Assembly: GCA_017399665.1 (NCBI GenBank)
Contig: JAFQBR010000364.1
Coordinates: 1 to 14,729, forward strand
From: Clostridia bacterium
Lineage (GTDB): Bacteria > Bacillota_A > Clostridia > Christensenellales > Borkfalkiaceae
Direction of reading: 5' to 3'
DNA: 14,729 nucleotides
Shown: positions 6,202-12,225 of the stretch, piece by piece
How the letters are laid out: every line of letters starts with the position of its first letter
Numbering within the stretch: position 1 is the first letter of the stretch
Position numbers and translations under genes: made by a program
The notes under the pieces: generated by a model
Told to the model about the DNA's origin: nothing
Databases searched by the model: none
The model's input: the letters and a program-made list of their open reading frames with translations, nothing else

Positions 6202-6627
6202 ATGGCTAAAAAAGTTACAGCAGTTGTAAAATTGCAATTACCCGCAGGCAAAGCAACTCCAGGGCCCCCTGTTGGTTCAACTCTTGGTCCTTACGGTATT
6301 AACATTCCCGGATTCACCAAAGAATTCAATGCTAAAACAACTGCACAAGCAGGACTGATTATTCCTTGCGTAATCACTATCTACCAAGATCGTTCATTCA
6401 CGTTCATCTTAAAAACACCTCCCGCACCTGTTCTAATTAAGAAAGCATGCGGTATTGAAAGTGCAAGTGGCGTTCCCAACAAACAAAAAGTTGCTAAGCT
6501 TACAAAAGCACAGGTAGAAGAAATTGCGAAGATCAAAATGGTTGATACAAATGCCGCATCACTTGAGGCTTGTATGTCTATGATCAAAGGTACTGCTCGT
6601 TCAATGGGCATTACAGTAGAAGAGTAA
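6202..6627 (+). CDS. rplK: 50S ribosomal protein L11
   Basis: The 141-residue protein has the usual L11 length. The N-terminal domain carries the conserved [12 protein letters not shown] stretch; here Gln-His of the typical Leu-Gly-Gln-His-Gly-Val-Asn is replaced by Pro-Tyr. The C-terminal rRNA-binding domain (about 75-141) ends in Met-Gly-Ile-Thr-Val. L11 forms the GTPase-associated centre with 23S rRNA. GGAGG lies seven bases before the ATG. Two stop codons end it in tandem. Confidence 0.96.
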   Translation: MAKKVTAVVKLQLPAGKATPGPPVGSTLGPYGINIPGFTKEFNAKTTAQAGLIIPCVITIYQDRSFTFILKTPPAPVLIKKACGIESASGVPNKQKVAKLTKAQVEEIAKIKMVDTNAASLEACMSMIKGTARSMGITVEE

Positions 6628-6706
6628 TAAAAACCCCTCTATAGGTCGATTAATAAGACATAAGAGGTTCTAAGTGACCGCAAAATCTCATCTCGCGGTT
6701 GCATTT

Positions 6707-6740
6707 GGTGGGAGAGCGCACGAAACGCTCGTTTGACCAC
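6707..6740 (+). promoter_or_regulatory. L1-binding-site-like stem-loop before rplA
   Basis: GGTGGGAG, an inner GAGCG/CGCTC stem (6714-6718 with 6726-6730) and TTTGACCAC repeat the outer motif seen before rplK. AAGGAGG of rplA follows immediately (6741-6747), so bound L1 would block translation of its own gene. A further hairpin lies at 6635-6671 (CCTCT/AGAGG with an inner GTC/GAC). Confidence 0.6.
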
Positions 6741-6758
6741 AAGGAGGTTCTATAAATT

Positions 6759-7448
6759 ATGAAATTAGGTAAAAGATATTCAGAATGCTTGAAAGCATAC
6801 GACAAGACAAAAGTTTACGAAGTTGGCGAAGCAATTGACGTTGTTTTAAACACTTCTAAGGCTAAATTTGACGAAACAGTTGAATTCCACGTTCGTTTAG
6901 GTGTTGACCCAAAACAAGCTGACCAACAAGTTCGTGGCGTTATCGTATTACCCAACGGTACAGGTAAAACAGTTAAAGTTTTAGTTATCGCTAAGGGTGA
7001 AAAGGCAGACGCTGCTCAAGCAGCTGGTGCTGACTACGTAGGCGCTGAAGAAATGGTTATGAAGATTCAAAAAGAAAACTGGTTCGATTTCGACACAGTT
7101 ATCACAACTCCTGATATGATGGGTGTTGTTGGTAGAATCGGTAAACTACTTGGTCCTAAAGGCTTAATGCCTAACCCCAAGTCTGGTACAGTTACTCTTG
7201 ACGTAGCTAAGGCTGTTAAGGACGTTAAAGCTGGTAAAGTTGAATACAGACTAGACAAAACTGCAGTTATTCACTGTGTAATCGGTAAGAAGAGCTTCGG
7301 TAAAGAAAAACTTCTTGAAAACTACAATGCATTACTTGATGCAATTGTTAAAGCTAAACCCGCTGCAGCAAAGGGTGTTTACATTAAGAGCATCTCTTTA
7401 GCATCAACAATGGGTCCTGGTGTTAAGGTTAGCACAAAGCTTAACTAA
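6759..7448 (+). CDS. rplA: 50S ribosomal protein L1
   Basis: The 229-residue protein matches L1 throughout. It starts Met-Lys-Leu-Gly-Lys-Arg-Tyr. The signature region around 118-140 contains [17 protein letters not shown]. The C-terminus has the usual Ser-Thr-Met-Gly-Pro-Gly-Val. L1 forms the L1 stalk, which moves E-site tRNA, and is the translational repressor of rplK-rplA in bacteria studied. AAGGAGG precedes the ATG with an 11-base gap, longer than usual, perhaps because the stem-loop above must reach it. Confidence 0.96.
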   Translation: MKLGKRYSECLKAYDKTKVYEVGEAIDVVLNTSKAKFDETVEFHVRLGVDPKQADQQVRGVIVLPNGTGKTVKVLVIAKGEKADAAQAAGADYVGAEEMVMKIQKENWFDFDTVITTPDMMGVVGRIGKLLGPKGLMPNPKSGTVTLDVAKAVKDVKAGKVEYRLDKTAVIHCVIGKKSFGKEKLLENYNALLDAIVKAKPAAAKGVYIKSISLASTMGPGVKVSTKLN

Positions 7449-7486
7449 TACTAATTAAAAACTTTTAAAAACCGCCTTAAAAACGG

Positions 7487-7515
7487 TTGACAAAGTTTTT
7501 TACAGATGTTACAAT
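7487..7515 (+). promoter_or_regulatory. Promoter of the rplJ-rplL operon
   Basis: A perfect TTGACA (7487-7492), a 17-base spacer and TACAAT (7510-7515) form a strong promoter. It separates rplJL from the operon upstream. The first two bases of the -35 are also the end of a small hairpin (AACCG 7470-7474 with CGGTT 7484-7488) that follows rplA. Confidence 0.9.
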
Positions 7516-7529
7516 ATCACAGTAAAAAT

Positions 7530-7648
7530 TAATAGCCGAAGAAAGCCGGTTTTAATTACTTGAAAAAGTAAACCTGCCGAGGTAGCATTTATATAATAAG
7601 GTATTAGTACCCTTATGCTATTTTGGTATGGCATAAGGGTTTTCTTTT
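7530..7648 (+). promoter_or_regulatory. L10 leader with antiterminator and terminator
   Basis: AGCCGAAGAAAGCCGG and AACCTGCCGAGGT (7570-7583) match the conserved two-part binding site of the L10 leader family, where the L10(L12)4 complex binds its own mRNA. Downstream, ACCCTTATGC (7609-7618) pairs with GCATAAGGGT (7631-7640), followed by TTTCTTTT: an intrinsic terminator. A competing fold pairs TAGCAT (7583-7588) with ATGCTA (7615-7620) and AAGGTA (7598-7603) with TACCCTT (7608-7614), which uses up the terminator's 5' arm. Because the antiterminator overlaps the last bases of the L10 site, bound L10 should release the terminator. This is the attenuation scheme known from Bacillus rplJL. Confidence 0.88.
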
Positions 7649-7675
7649 GCTTAGAAATAAACGGAGGTAATAAAA

Positions 7676-8173
7676 TTGTCAGCAAATATTGAATCAAAAA
7701 AGCAAATTGTTGAAGAAATCAAGGCAAAGATTCAGGCAAGCAAGTCAGTTATCTTGATTGACTACAAAGGCTTAACAGTTGCCGAAGATACAGAATTCCG
7801 CTGCAATATGAGAAAGTCGAATACTGAATACAAGGTATTAAAGAACACCTTACTCAGAAGAGCATTCAACGAACTCAACGTTACCGACTTTGACGCAGAT
7901 CTTAACGGTGCAACTTCTGTTGCATTCGGCGTTGACGAAACCAGCGCTGCAAAGGTTGCTTTTGATATGTGCAAGAGCACCAACGATAAGATTTCTGTTA
8001 AGAGTGGTTACGTAGATGGCGCTTACGTTGACGCTAAGGGTGTAAAAGCACTTGCTTCTATTCCTTCAAGAGACGTTCTCTATGCAAAACTTGCTGGTGC
8101 TATGAACAGCATTATCGGTGGCTTAGCTATCGCTCTTAAAGCAGTCGCAGATAAAAATGAGCAAAACGCTTAA
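7676..8173 (+). CDS. rplJ: 50S ribosomal protein L10
   Basis: The 165-residue protein starts at a TTG codon, chosen because CGGAGG lies just upstream and the N-terminus then reads Met-Ser-Ala-Asn-Ile-Glu-Ser-Lys-Lys as in the family. The N-terminal rRNA-binding domain contains Tyr-Lys-Gly-Leu-Thr-Val and Lys-Asn-Thr-Leu-Leu-Arg-Arg-Ala. The C-terminal helix (about 140-165) that carries L12 dimers follows Ser-Arg-Asp-Val-Leu-Tyr-Ala-Lys-Leu-Ala-Gly. The UUG start may hold L10 output below that of L12. It is controlled by the L10 leader directly upstream. Confidence 0.95.
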   Translation: MSANIESKKQIVEEIKAKIQASKSVILIDYKGLTVAEDTEFRCNMRKSNTEYKVLKNTLLRRAFNELNVTDFDADLNGATSVAFGVDETSAAKVAFDMCKSTNDKISVKSGYVDGAYVDAKGVKALASIPSRDVLYAKLAGAMNSIIGGLAIALKAVADKNEQNA

Positions 8174-8228
8174 TTAAAAACAAAAAATAAAGAGCAAAAA
8201 AAATATAAAAAAAGAGAGGATATTAAAA

Positions 8229-8597
8229 ATGGCTGATATCGCAAAATTTATTGAAGAAATTAAAAGTATGACCGTTGTTGAACTCAACGAATTAGTAAAA
8301 GCAATCGAAACTGAATTTGGTGTAAGCGCTGCTGCTGTAGCTGTTGCTGGTCCTGCAGCTGCTGCTGATGCTCCTGCTGTTGAAGAAAAGACTGAATTCA
8401 ACGTAGTATTAAAAGATTTCGGTGCTAACAAAATCGCTGTTATCAAAGTTGTTCGTGAACTTACAGGTCTTGGTCTTGTTGAAGCTAAGGGTCTTGTTGA
8501 AAAACTTGGCACAATCAAAGAAGCTGTTGCTAAAGACGAAGCTACAAAGATGATCGAAAAACTTAAAGAAGCTGGCGCTACCGCTGTTGCTGAATAA
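8229..8597 (+). CDS. rplL: 50S ribosomal protein L7/L12
   Basis: The 122-residue acidic protein has the normal L12 layout. An N-terminal dimerisation domain (1-33) is followed by an Ala/Pro/Val-rich hinge (about 33-51) and a C-terminal domain (54-122) that recruits translation factors. In the factor-binding helix the usual Gly-Leu-Lys-Glu-Ala-Lys-Asp-Leu-Val reads Gly-Leu-Val-Glu-Ala-Lys-Gly-Leu-Val (residues 82-90). So the nearly universal Lys (E. coli Lys65) is Val84, and the Asp is Gly88. AGAGAGGA precedes the ATG. The gene ends in a strong terminator and is not followed by rpoB. Confidence 0.95.
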   Translation: MADIAKFIEEIKSMTVVELNELVKAIETEFGVSAAAVAVAGPAAAADAPAVEEKTEFNVVLKDFGANKIAVIKVVRELTGLGLVEAKGLVEKLGTIKEAVAKDEATKMIEKLKEAGATAVAE

Positions 8598-8604
8598 TTT
8601 TATT

Positions 8605-8646
8605 AAAAAAATAATTCCCAAGGCATTAAGCTTTGGGAATTTTTTT
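8605..8646 (+). terminator. Intrinsic terminator after rplL
   Basis: AATTCCCAA (8613-8621) pairs with TTGGGAATT (8633-8641), followed by a T-run. It ends the rplJL transcript, so a downstream rpoBC cannot be co-transcribed from here. Confidence 0.9.
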
Positions 8647-8689
8647 GCGTCAAAATTTTGTTAAGTTTGCAAATGGTAATAAAAGGTAT

Positions 8690-8730
8690 AAAAAAAGAGT
8701 TGCTTTTTTAAGCAACTCTTAATTTTTTTT
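8690..8730. terminator. Bidirectional terminator between rplL and the minus-strand lipoprotein gene
   Basis: A perfect 11-bp stem (8695-8705 with 8710-8720) has A-runs on the left and T-runs on the right. It works in both directions. On the minus strand it ends the lipoprotein transcript just after its stop codon. Confidence 0.88.
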
Positions 8731-8732
8731 AA

Positions 8733-9152
8733 TTATTTTTCAACTTTAAAGAAAGAAATTATGGTTTCCATTGAGCCAGCTTTTTGCGTAAAGGTTGCTT
8801 TTCCGTCTTCGTAAACAAGGGTGAAAGAAGTGTCGTCTTCTGTATCTTTAAGAATAACGGTGTTCTTTTCTTCCCCTTCTTCCCACGTGAAGTTTTGAAC
8901 TTGATTAGGTGCTAAAACAGATGTAAGCGTAGCTGTACCGTCTTTGTTGATAATTAAAACGTAAGCATCAGCGTTAAGTGTAAAACCATTATAATTTTCG
9001 CCAGATTTTATAGTTCTTGTGATTGCGCTTGATTTAATAGTTAGACTTTCAAAATGGAATTCGCCAACGTAAGCCTTGGTACAGGCCGTAAGCGAGAACA
9101 TGGTGAATAGAACTAAAATTGTAGCAGTTAGTGATGTTAAAAGTTTTTTCAT
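8733..9152 (-). CDS. Small secreted lipoprotein of unknown function
   Basis: The 139-residue protein has a clear lipoprotein signal: Met-Lys-Lys, a hydrophobic core, then Leu-Thr-Ala-Cys with Cys24 as the lipidated residue. The mature part is rich in Thr, Glu and alternating hydrophobic residues. It repeats short stretches of the type Gly-Thr-Ala-Thr-Leu, Asp-Thr-Ser-Phe-Thr-Leu and Gly-Lys-Ala-Thr-Phe, as in small beta-barrel or lipocalin-like lipoproteins. I do not recognise the family. GGAGGT lies six bases before the ATG. It has its own promoter (9184-9213) and terminator and so is a single-gene transcript. Confidence 0.85.
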   Translation of the reverse strand: MKKLLTSLTATILVLFTMFSLTACTKAYVGEFHFESLTIKSSAITRTIKSGENYNGFTLNADAYVLIINKDGTATLTSVLAPNQVQNFTWEEGEEKNTVILKDTEDDTSFTLVYEDGKATFTQKAGSMETIISFFKVEK

Positions 9153-9183
9153 AATTAGACCTCCAAGGTTTTTTAGTACAGTT

Positions 9184-9213
9184 ATTATATACTAAAACAA
9201 TGACTTTTGTCAA
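9184..9213 (-). promoter_or_regulatory. Promoter of the small lipoprotein gene
   Basis: On the minus strand a perfect TTGACA (9213-9208), an 18-base spacer and TATAAT (9189-9184) form a strong promoter. It lies only about 30 bases past the stop codon of the TtcA-like gene. The TtcA-like gene has no convincing terminator of its own (only an A/T-only inverted repeat near 9228-9245), so read-through is possible. Confidence 0.85.
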
Positions 9214-9245
9214 TAAAGATTATTAAAAAAAACAAGTTTTTTTAT

Positions 9246-9998
9246 TTAGCGTTTTACGTCAGTTTTTTTATCGGGCATATAGCCTGAAAGATTCATTCTT
9301 TCTGGGTGGGTCACCGCGCCAATTATTCGCTCTTTTGCAAATGGAATATCATCTTGCACTTTTCTAATTAAATCCTTAACGTACTCACGTTGAGTATGCT
9401 TATCAGCTGGGCAAGGGTTTTTAAGAATAGGCTTATCCTTCATAAACGCAGATATATTCTTTTCTGCTGTGTAAATAAGTGGGCGAATTACCGTAACGCC
9501 TGTTCTAGACATTAAGCTTACGGGCTGAAAGCAAGAAAGTCTACCTTCATAAATTAAAGAAAGCATAAAAGTTTCGGCTAAATCATCTGCATGGTGACCA
9601 AGCGCCAACTTATTACAGCCTTCTCTTATAGCAACCGTATTAAGAGCCCCCCTTCTTAGCTTTGAGCAAAGCGAGCAGGGGCTTGTTTCTTTTCTAATGT
9701 CAAAAAGAATTTCAGCAATTTGAGTGTGCTCAACAAAAAAAGGAATTCCCACTTGTTCACATTCTTTTCTTAGCCCTTCAATCTTGCTTTGGTCGGTATC
9801 CTTAAAGCCCATGTCGATAGTGATGGCAATTACGTCAAACTTTTTATCGTAAAAACGGCGTAGGGCAGAAAAAAGATATATTAAAAGTAAGCTATCTTTA
9901 CCGCCAGAAAGCCCAATTGCTATCTTATCGCCATCTTCAATCATGGAATATTCTTCAATTGCGCGTCTAAATGGCGATAAAAGTTGTTGTAATGTCAT
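9246..9998 (-). CDS. ttcA: TtcA-like tRNA 2-thiocytidine synthetase (PP-loop ATPase)
   Basis: The 250-residue protein has an ATP-pyrophosphatase P-loop Ser-Gly-Gly-Lys-Asp-Ser (31-36). It also has a Cys-x-x-Cys pair (Cys108, Cys111), Gly-His-His-Ala-Asp-Asp (134-139) and a third conserved cysteine in Asn-Pro-Cys-Pro (Cys196). Those three cysteines hold the 4Fe-4S cluster in TtcA, which thiolates cytidine 32 of certain tRNAs. Other members of this PP-loop branch act on other tRNA positions, so the exact target is inferred. The ribosome binding site AAGGAG lies 13 bases from the ATG, which is rather far. The gene diverges from the COG2426 gene across a 157-bp AT-rich region. Confidence 0.85.
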   Translation of the reverse strand: MTLQQLLSPFRRAIEEYSMIEDGDKIAIGLSGGKDSLLLIYLFSALRRFYDKKFDVIAITIDMGFKDTDQSKIEGLRKECEQVGIPFFVEHTQIAEILFDIRKETSPCSLCSKLRRGALNTVAIREGCNKLALGHHADDLAETFMLSLIYEGRLSCFQPVSLMSRTGVTVIRPLIYTAEKNISAFMKDKPILKNPCPADKHTQREYVKDLIRKVQDDIPFAKERIIGAVTHPERMNLSGYMPDKKTDVKR

Positions 9999-10155
9999 AA
10001 ATTGCTTAAAACTCCTTTTATTTTAGTGAGAAATATGATATAATATATATGTAAATTTTATTTTGGGTTAATATGCGAACTTAGCATAACACATATTTAA
10101 ATCAACATATATATTATATATGTTATTTTGTTAAAAAACAAATAAAAGAGGGCTT
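9999..10155. promoter_or_regulatory. Divergent promoter region with a 21-bp perfect palindrome
   Basis: On the plus strand an extended -10, TG-A-TATAAT (10036-10044), could drive the COG2426-sirtuin-queH operon; its -35 is poor. A perfect palindrome, 10 bp each side of one central T (AACATATATA and its complement), lies at 10104-10124. It is about 30 bases before the ATG at 10156 and in position to act as an operator. On the minus strand several TATA-like -10 boxes are possible but no pair is convincing. Confidence 0.45.
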
Positions 10156-10809
10156 ATGGCAGATAAATTAGTAGAAATTTTACAAAGAATAACTACAAAC
10201 GGCAATCTTATTGCGTTGCTTTTATCTGCTGTTCCGCTTATCGAGCTTAAAGGAGCAATCCCCATTGCCTTAAAGGCTGGACTTTCCGTTTGGCAGGCAG
10301 GGTTAGTTGCCTACATTGGCTCAACTCTTGTAACAATTCCGCTATTCTTTTTACTTGTTCCCATTTTTAATTTGCTTAAAAAAATCCCATTTATTAAAAA
10401 GCTCGTTTTAAAAATAGAGGGTGTTTTTCATAATAAAGCAATAAAACTTGCCCAAGATGCCTACAAAAAACACAACAACGGACAAGTATTAAACGAGGTT
10501 GAAGCACAAAAACAGGGCAGAAAGGTTTTAATTAAGGCGCTGTTAATATTTGTTGCCGTTCCTTTTCCTGTTACAGGTGTTTGGACGGGTACAGCAATAG
10601 GCGTATTTTTAAATCTTAAATTTCGCGAATGCTTCCCAGCGATTGCAATAGGTAATTTTATTGCAGGATTAGTTATAACCCTTTTAACAAAATTCTTTAG
10701 CGCATACGTAGATATAATTATTTATATTTTACTTGCAATAGCGATAGTTATGCTAATAGTTTTAATAATAAAAATTGCGCTTACACCAGAGAGAAAACAG
10801 GAGCCGTAA
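10156..10809 (+). CDS. COG2426 / small multidrug export family membrane protein
   Basis: The 217-residue protein matches family PF06695 (COG2426). The N-terminal membrane segment carries Pro-Leu-Ile-Glu-Leu-Lys-Gly-Ala-Ile-Pro. Around residue 140 is Pro-Phe-Pro-Val-Thr-Gly-Val-Trp-Thr-Gly-Thr, followed by further spans to about residue 210. A polar, basic loop (about 75-130) separates the halves. Despite the family name, transport of drugs is poorly supported and the role is unknown. GAGGG precedes the ATG. It is the first gene of an operon; the sirtuin gene starts 10 bases after its stop. Confidence 0.85.
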   Translation: MADKLVEILQRITTNGNLIALLLSAVPLIELKGAIPIALKAGLSVWQAGLVAYIGSTLVTIPLFFLLVPIFNLLKKIPFIKKLVLKIEGVFHNKAIKLAQDAYKKHNNGQVLNEVEAQKQGRKVLIKALLIFVAVPFPVTGVWTGTAIGVFLNLKFRECFPAIAIGNFIAGLVITLLTKFFSAYVDIIIYILLAIAIVMLIVLIIKIALTPERKQEP

Positions 10810-10819
10810 AAATAAAAAG

Positions 10820-11539
10820 ATGGGCTATAGCACGGTTAACGAACTAAAAGAACTTATAAAAGCAAGTAAAAATATTGTATTTTTCGGTGGTGCTGGGGTA
10901 TCGACGGAAAGCGGAATACCTGACTTTCGTTCAACGGATGGGCTGTATAATATGAAATACAGTTATCCGCCGGAAGTGATTTTATCGCACAGTTTTTTCG
11001 TAAATAACGTAAAAGAGTTTTATCGCTTTTATTTTGATAAAATGATTTACCCAGATAAACTTCCCAATGCTTGCCACTTAAAGCTTGCAAGCTTGGAAAA
11101 GGAAGGTAAGCTTACGGCTGTTGTAACGCAAAACATTGATGGGCTTCATCAAATGGCAGGAAGTGATAACGTTTTAGAGCTTCACGGTAGCGTGCATAGA
11201 AATTACTGCGAACGTTGCGGTAAATTTTACTCTCTTTCAGATATTTTAGCGTTCGCGCCGGACGTTCCTTATTGTTCTTGCGGGGGGATAATAAAGCCTG
11301 ACGTTGTGCTTTATGAAGAGCCGCTTGACGATAGAACCGTAAGAAAAAGTATCAAACATATTAAGGAATGCGACTTACTAATCGTTGGTGGTACAAGCCT
11401 TAACGTCTATCCGGCTTCCGGTCTAATTGGGTATACGGATGCTCCAATAGTAATTATTAATAAAAGTATAACGCCATACGATAAGTATGCTAAAATGCTT
11501 ATTAATCAACCTATAGGCGAGGTTTTTAGTAAACTGTGA
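10820..11539 (+). CDS. cobB: Sirtuin, NAD-dependent protein deacylase
   Basis: The 239-residue protein is a complete bacterial sirtuin. It shows the NAD-binding Gly-Ala-Gly-Val-Ser-Thr-Glu-Ser-Gly-Ile-Pro-Asp-Phe-Arg (24-37), Gln-Asn-Ile-Asp (104-107), the catalytic His122 in His-Gly-Ser and Gly-Thr-Ser-Leu-Asn-Val (191-196). The zinc site has Cys130/Cys133, and then Cys152/Cys154 spaced by one residue instead of the commoner two. It removes acyl groups from lysines using NAD. The ATG at 10820 gives the usual N-terminus, although the nearest AGGAG is 16 bases away; a TTG at 10775 would overlap the gene upstream and add a basic tail. Its stop overlaps the start of queH (GTGA). Confidence 0.93.
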   Translation: MGYSTVNELKELIKASKNIVFFGGAGVSTESGIPDFRSTDGLYNMKYSYPPEVILSHSFFVNNVKEFYRFYFDKMIYPDKLPNACHLKLASLEKEGKLTAVVTQNIDGLHQMAGSDNVLELHGSVHRNYCERCGKFYSLSDILAFAPDVPYCSCGGIIKPDVVLYEEPLDDRTVRKSIKHIKECDLLIVGGTSLNVYPASGLIGYTDAPIVIINKSITPYDKYAKMLINQPIGEVFSKL

Positions 11540-12162
11540 ATAAAATTGACTACGAAAAAGCACGCGAAAATCAAATAAAAGATCAAAAAAAAGGCAAAAA
11601 ACTTTTGCTTCATTCTTGCTGTGCACCATGTAGCTCTGGGGTGTTAGACAGGCTTATTGATTTTTTTGAAATAACAATCTATTTTTATAATCCCAACATG
11701 GATAGCCTTGAAGAATTTAATAAACGAGCAAACGAGCAAATTCGTTATATTAAGGAAGGCTATGGGGATAAAATAAAAGTCGTTATTGCTGACTATAATA
11801 AAAATGAATATTTAAGTGCAGTTGTTGGCTATGAAGAATGCTTGGAGGGCGGTGCAAGGTGTGAAAAATGTTTTAGCTTGCGCTTTAGTAAAACTCTTGA
11901 GTATGCTGAAAAAAATGGCTTTGATTATATAACTACAACACTTACGGTAAGCCCGTATAAGAATGCAAAACTTATAAATACGATAGGTGAAGAGCTTTGT
12001 AAAAATAGCAAGGTGGACTGGCTGTTTTCAGATTTTAAAAAATCAAACGGTTACTTAAATTCAATAGAAAACTCAAAAAAATTCGGCCTTTACAGGCAGG
12101 ATTATTGTGGATGTGAATTTTCTTTGCAAGAAAGTATAAAACGCAAAAAAGGTGGCATATAG
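11536..12162 (+). CDS. queH: Epoxyqueuosine reductase QueH
   Basis: The 208-residue protein matches the QueH family (PF02677, formerly DUF208), the cobalamin-independent enzyme for the last step of queuosine synthesis in tRNA. Its cysteine motifs are all present: His-Ser-Cys-Cys-Ala-Pro-Cys (Cys28, 29, 32), Arg-Cys-Glu-Lys-Cys (109, 112) and Tyr-Cys-Gly-Cys (191, 193). The first and last groups bind the iron-sulfur cluster. Thr-Leu-Thr-Val-Ser-Pro-Tyr-Lys and Gly-Leu-Tyr-Arg-Gln are also typical. The GTG start overlaps the sirtuin stop codon, so translation is probably coupled. The product modifies tRNAs for Asp, Asn, His and Tyr. Confidence 0.94.
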   Translation: MNKIDYEKARENQIKDQKKGKKLLLHSCCAPCSSGVLDRLIDFFEITIYFYNPNMDSLEEFNKRANEQIRYIKEGYGDKIKVVIADYNKNEYLSAVVGYEECLEGGARCEKCFSLRFSKTLEYAEKNGFDYITTTLTVSPYKNAKLINTIGEELCKNSKVDWLFSDFKKSNGYLNSIENSKKFGLYRQDYCGCEFSLQESIKRKKGGI

Positions 12163-12183
12163 GTCGATTATCGCCACTTTTGC
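12151..12183 (+). terminator. Weak terminator-like hairpin at the end of queH
   Basis: GTGGC (12152-12156) pairs with GCCAC (12173-12177), with ATA/TAT pairing inside, followed by only four Ts. The queH stop codon lies in the loop. It could end part of the transcripts. Read-through into the DUF512 gene is likely, since no good promoter is visible at 12184-12225. Confidence 0.4.
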
Positions 12184-12225
12184 AAGCAAAAAAGAATAAT
12201 TTATTTTTAATTTTTTGGGCAAATT

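Noticed and set aside
8174..8518. Open frame antisense to rplL, and similar frames antisense to rplK, rplA, rplJ and der
   Set aside because: They mirror the codon bias of strongly conserved genes, lack ribosome binding sites and show no recognisable protein pattern.
10775..10819. TTG start giving the sirtuin 15 extra residues
   Set aside because: It overlaps the upstream gene, has no ribosome binding site and adds a basic tail not usual for bacterial sirtuins.
12179..12192. TTTTGC-AA-GCAAAA palindrome as terminator for queH
   Set aside because: Its loop is two bases, it has no T-run after it, and it is followed by an A-run.
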